Origin: Quadrisphaera sp.
GTDB lineage: Bacteria; Actinomycetota; Actinomycetes; Actinomycetales; Quadrisphaeraceae
DNA length: 16,850 bases
Assembly: GCA_029258695.1 (NCBI GenBank)
Contig: JARIBR010000084.1
Span: 1-16,850 of the forward strand
Direction: 5' to 3'
Part shown: positions 14,506 through 16,850 of the stretch, in pieces
Position numbering within the stretch: position 1 is the first letter of the stretch
Layout of the letters: each line of letters starts with the position of its first letter
Notes under the pieces: model-generated
Seen by the model: the letters and a program-made list of their open reading frames with translations, nothing else
What the model was told of the DNA's origin: nothing
Database searches by the model: none
Made by a program: the position numbers and the translations under genes

Positions 14506-16517
14506 ACGCCCTCCTCGCCGTGGGCTCGAACGCTATCGCGGGGGGTCGGCGGGCGGGTCGGTGCGGCGTCCACCAGCCAGCACGCCCGCAGCGGTGGGAG
14601 CCACAGCTGGCCGTCGCCGCCCCATGGCGGAGGTCCGCCGGCCAGCGCGTCCACGCCGTCGCGCAGCCCCAGGGCGTCGAGGCGCGCGCCGGGGAAGGGC
14701 CGCCAGGTGTCGGTGACGTTGTACAGGCCCAGGAACGTGCCGACGGGGTGGCGCCGGACGACCGCGAGGACGCCGGGGTCGGAGGGCTCGAGGGCCTCGC
14801 TGGCCACGGAGGCGTGCAGGTGCGGCAGGGACGCGCGCACCGCGCCGAGGTGGCGCAGCCCGGCGAACATCTCGGAGGCCGGGCCGGAGGGGGCGCGCCT
14901 CGCGGCGAGCGCACGCTCGGTGATCCGCGGGCGGTGCGCCCACCGGTTGTCGTCCTCGTGCCCGGGCTCGCTCGCCCAGCCCGGGTCCCCGAGCAGGCCC
15001 AGCTCGTCGCCGGACCACAGCACGGGGATCCCGCCCCACCCGTAGACGACCGCGTGGGCGAGCAGCAGGCGGGGGACCGCGTGGGGGTCCCCGGCGGCGA
15101 GCCCGGCGAGGTCAGCGGCGGTGCCGCTGATGCGCCGGTCACCCGTCGCCGCGTTCTCCTGGAAGACGAGCCCGCGCGCCCAGGACCCGGGGACGTGCCC
15201 GGAGTACCAGTCGGAGAGGAAGCGCCGGTGCGCGCCGCCGTCGAGCCCCACGGCGGCGGCGTCGGCGTCGTCGACCGCCCACCCGATGTCGTCGTGGCCG
15301 CGCACGTACGTCACCCACGCCACCGACGTTGGGACCGGGGGCAGGGCCCGCAGCGCGCGGACGGCCAGGCGCACGTCGCGGGCGGCGAGCATCGACCACA
15401 CCGCCACCATGAGGCTGTTGTGGTAGGCGAGGTCGCTGACCTTGCCGTGGTGGGTGCCGGTGCCCAGGTAGGCGACGAGGTCGGCCGGGCCGACGATGGC
15501 CTCGGCCTTGAACGCCGTCGCCGGCGCGCAGATCCGCACCAGCGCGCGCAGCGCCCGGGTCAGGGCGTGGACCTCCGGCTGGTTCTGGCTGTTCGTGCCC
15601 AGGCGCTTCCAGAGGAACGCGATGGCGTCCAGGCGCAGCACGTCGGCGCCGAGCCCGGCGAGGAACAGCACGACGTCGGCGTACTCGGCGAAGACGTCGG
15701 GGTTGGCCCAGTCCACGTCCCACTGGAAGGAGTTGAACGTCGTCCACACCCAGGCGCCGGCCTCACCCAGCTCGGGCTCGAAGGTGAAGCTGCCGGGGGC
15801 GGAGTCGGGGAAGACCTCGGGCAGCGTCGCCTCGTAGGCGTCCGGCAGCGCCCGGTCGTCGAAGACGTGGAAGTAGTCGCGGTAGCGCTGCTCGCCCGCG
15901 CGGGCGGCCACCGCCCACGGGTGCTCGCGGGCGACGTGGTTGAGCACGAGGTCGAGCACCAGGGAGATGCCGTGGGCGCGCAGCTCCGCGGCCAGCGCCG
16001 CGAGGTCCTCGGTGGTGCCCAGGTCGGGGCGGACCTGGCGGTAGTCCGCCACGGCGTACCCCCCGTCCGCGTCGCCCTCACGGGGCAGCAGCAGCGGCAT
16101 GAGGTGCAGGTAGGTGACGCCGAGCTCTCGCAGGTAGGGGATGCGCTGACGGACCCCGTCGAGGCCGGTGGTGGGGGCCCCGCCGGTGGAGCCCTCCGCG
16201 TCCGACTCGGTGGACGGGGCGAACCGCTCGGCGTAGGCGGCGTACCCCACCTGCTCGGGGCTCTGGAACCAGTCCGGGCGCAGCTCGCGGGCGATGTCGA
16301 GGCGCGCGAGGTCGTCCGGGCGGTCCCGGTGGGTGGTCGCGGCGGCGCGCAGCAGCCGTGCGGCCAGCGCCGCGGCCTGCTCGGGGGGGTACACCGCCTC
16401 CAGACCCTCGACGAGGTCCGGCCACCGCCGCTCGACCCGCAGCTCGAAGAGCTGGCGACGGTCGGAGGAGCAGCCGTCGAGGACGTCCTCGACGAGGTCG
16501 AGCCGGGCGGGGATCAC
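14502..16517 (-). CDS. Amylosucrase (GH13 subfamily 4)
   Basis: Glucan-making enzyme of 671 residues that splits sucrose and moves glucose onto an alpha-1,4-glucan, releasing fructose. It follows the Neisseria polysaccharea enzyme along its length: a helical N-domain, [42 protein letters not shown] (D151), [14 protein letters not shown], nucleophile D297 in [16 protein letters not shown], acid/base E339 in [10 protein letters not shown]409 in [11 protein letters not shown], and RWAHRP (R525). D151 and R525 correspond to the Asp/Arg pair that gives sucrose specificity. Related GH13 enzymes (sucrose hydrolase, trehalose synthase) are less likely because of this pair and the N-domain; sucrose hydrolase is the nearest alternative. 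No signal peptide is seen, so it is intracellular. The start is the GTG at 16517. It is coupled to the acyltransferase gene. Confidence 0.9.
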   Translation of the reverse strand: MIPARLDLVEDVLDGCSSDRRQLFELRVERRWPDLVEGLEAVYPPEQAAALAARLLRAAATTHRDRPDDLARLDIARELRPDWFQSPEQVGYAAYAERFAPSTESDAEGSTGGAPTTGLDGVRQRIPYLRELGVTYLHLMPLLLPREGDADGGYAVADYRQVRPDLGTTEDLAALAAELRAHGISLVLDLVLNHVAREHPWAVAARAGEQRYRDYFHVFDDRALPDAYEATLPEVFPDSAPGSFTFEPELGEAGAWVWTTFNSFQWDVDWANPDVFAEYADVVLFLAGLGADVLRLDAIAFLWKRLGTNSQNQPEVHALTRALRALVRICAPATAFKAEAIVGPADLVAYLGTGTHHGKVSDLAYHNSLMVAVWSMLAARDVRLAVRALRALPPVPTSVAWVTYVRGHDDIGWAVDDADAAAVGLDGGAHRRFLSDWYSGHVPGSWARGLVFQENAATGDRRISGTAADLAGLAAGDPHAVPRLLLAHAVVYGWGGIPVLWSGDELGLLGDPGWASEPGHEDDNRWAHRPRITERALAARRAPSGPASEMFAGLRHLGAVRASLPHLHASVASEALEPSDPGVLAVVRRHPVGTFLGLYNVTDTWRPFPGARLDALGLRDGVDALAGGPPPWGGDGQLWLPPLRACWLVDAAPTRPPTPRDSVRAHGEEGV

Positions 16518-16529
16518 CCGGACAACCTA
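16518..16529 (-). promoter_or_regulatory. Possible leaderless -10 element of amylosucrase
   Basis: On the minus strand TAGGTT (16529-16524) fits the actinobacterial TANNNT -10 pattern and ends six bases before the GTG start at 16517. There is no good Shine-Dalgarno in the 20 bases before that start. Together these fit a leaderless transcript beginning at the start codon. No convincing -35 is present at 16-18 bases, so this is tentative. Confidence 0.35.
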
Positions 16530-16618
16530 GGGCGGCGCGCGACCACGGCGTCGCGTCGCGGGTGCGGACCACCTGCCGGGGCCTGGCGTCGGGACCCGGC
16601 GTCGATCACCATGGGCTC

Positions 16619-16850
16619 ATGACAGCGCACCCCGGCCCGGTGACCGAGCTCCTGGACGGCCGCGACGTCCCCCTCGGCGGCGTCCGCGGCATGAGCGTGA
16701 CCCGGTGGCTGCCGCACCGGACACTGCCGATGGTCGGTGCCTGGTGCTTCCTCGACCGGATGGGGCCCCAGCACGTCGACATGCGGGTGCTGCCCCACCC
16801 CCACACCGGGCTGCAGACGGTGACCTGGCCGCTGGTGGGAAGCATCCACC
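16619..16850 (+). CDS. Pirin family protein (5' part, cut by window edge)
   Basis: The 77 visible N-terminal residues belong to a pirin, a cupin-fold metal protein; some members show quercetinase activity and others bind regulators, but no role can be assigned here. RWLPHRTLPMVGAWCFLDRMGP (30-50) and the metal-binding block VLPHPHTGLQTVTW (H60, H62) are typical. The rest of the usual 230-320 residues lies beyond the window. The ATG at 16619 has no clear ribosome site, but the alignment to pirins begins a few residues later, so the true start cannot be far off. It diverges from amylosucrase across 101 bases and is not linked in function to its neighbours as far as the sequence shows. Confidence 0.85.
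   Translation, partial: MTAHPGPVTELLDGRDVPLGGVRGMSVTRWLPHRTLPMVGAWCFLDRMGPQHVDMRVLPHPHTGLQTVTWPLVGSIH

Noticed and set aside
14520..16622. 700-codon plus-strand open frame opposite amylosucrase
   Set aside because: Composition is Gly/Arg/Val-rich and without domains; the minus strand carries all amylosucrase catalytic motifs.

Overview
The window comes from a very GC-rich genome with strong G/C third-position bias, GTG starts and stop/start overlaps at almost every gene junction. This fits an actinobacterium (Actinomycetota). A Kineococcus-like lineage is possible, but that is only an impression. Twelve protein genes fill nearly all of the window. No tRNA, rRNA, CRISPR array, transposase or phage gene was seen.

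Left block (1-2800, minus strand): a three-gene sulfonate-type ABC importer in the order ATPase, lipoprotein binding protein, permease; the permease runs off the left edge. A SAM-I (S-box) riboswitch lies directly before the ATPase gene, with a plausible sigma-70-type promoter in front of it. The 3' strand of the riboswitch closing helix runs into the Shine-Dalgarno of the ATPase, which suggests translational shut-off when S-adenosylmethionine is abundant. This ties the transporter to sulfur supply.

Middle block (3081-13480, plus strand): a seven-gene exopolysaccharide operon in which every junction overlaps. The order is a membrane nucleotide-sugar 4,6-dehydratase (PglF/WbpM type), a DegT-family PLP aminotransferase (PglE type), a PglC-type phosphoglycosyl transferase, a GT4 glycosyltransferase, a Wzz/BY-kinase-like protein whose P-loop has lost its lysine, one long protein joining a Wzx-type flippase to a Wzy/O-antigen-ligase domain, and a membrane-anchored protein of unknown function that may act on the polymer. 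The first three enzymes would make a 4-amino-sugar nucleotide and load it on undecaprenyl phosphate. The GT would extend the unit, and the Wzx-Wzy protein would flip and polymerise it.

Right block (13456-16517, minus strand): amylosucrase followed by a FemAB/GNAT-like acyltransferase, translationally coupled. The acyltransferase converges on the exopolysaccharide operon with a 25-base tail-to-tail overlap. Last, a pirin gene starts at 16619 on the plus strand, divergent from amylosucrase, and is cut by the right edge.

The points most worth a second look are the Wzx-Wzy single polypeptide, the lysine-less BY-kinase domain, the S-box placed on the ATPase start, the unrecognised anchored protein at the end of the operon, and the amylosucrase-acyltransferase pair beside a polymer locus.
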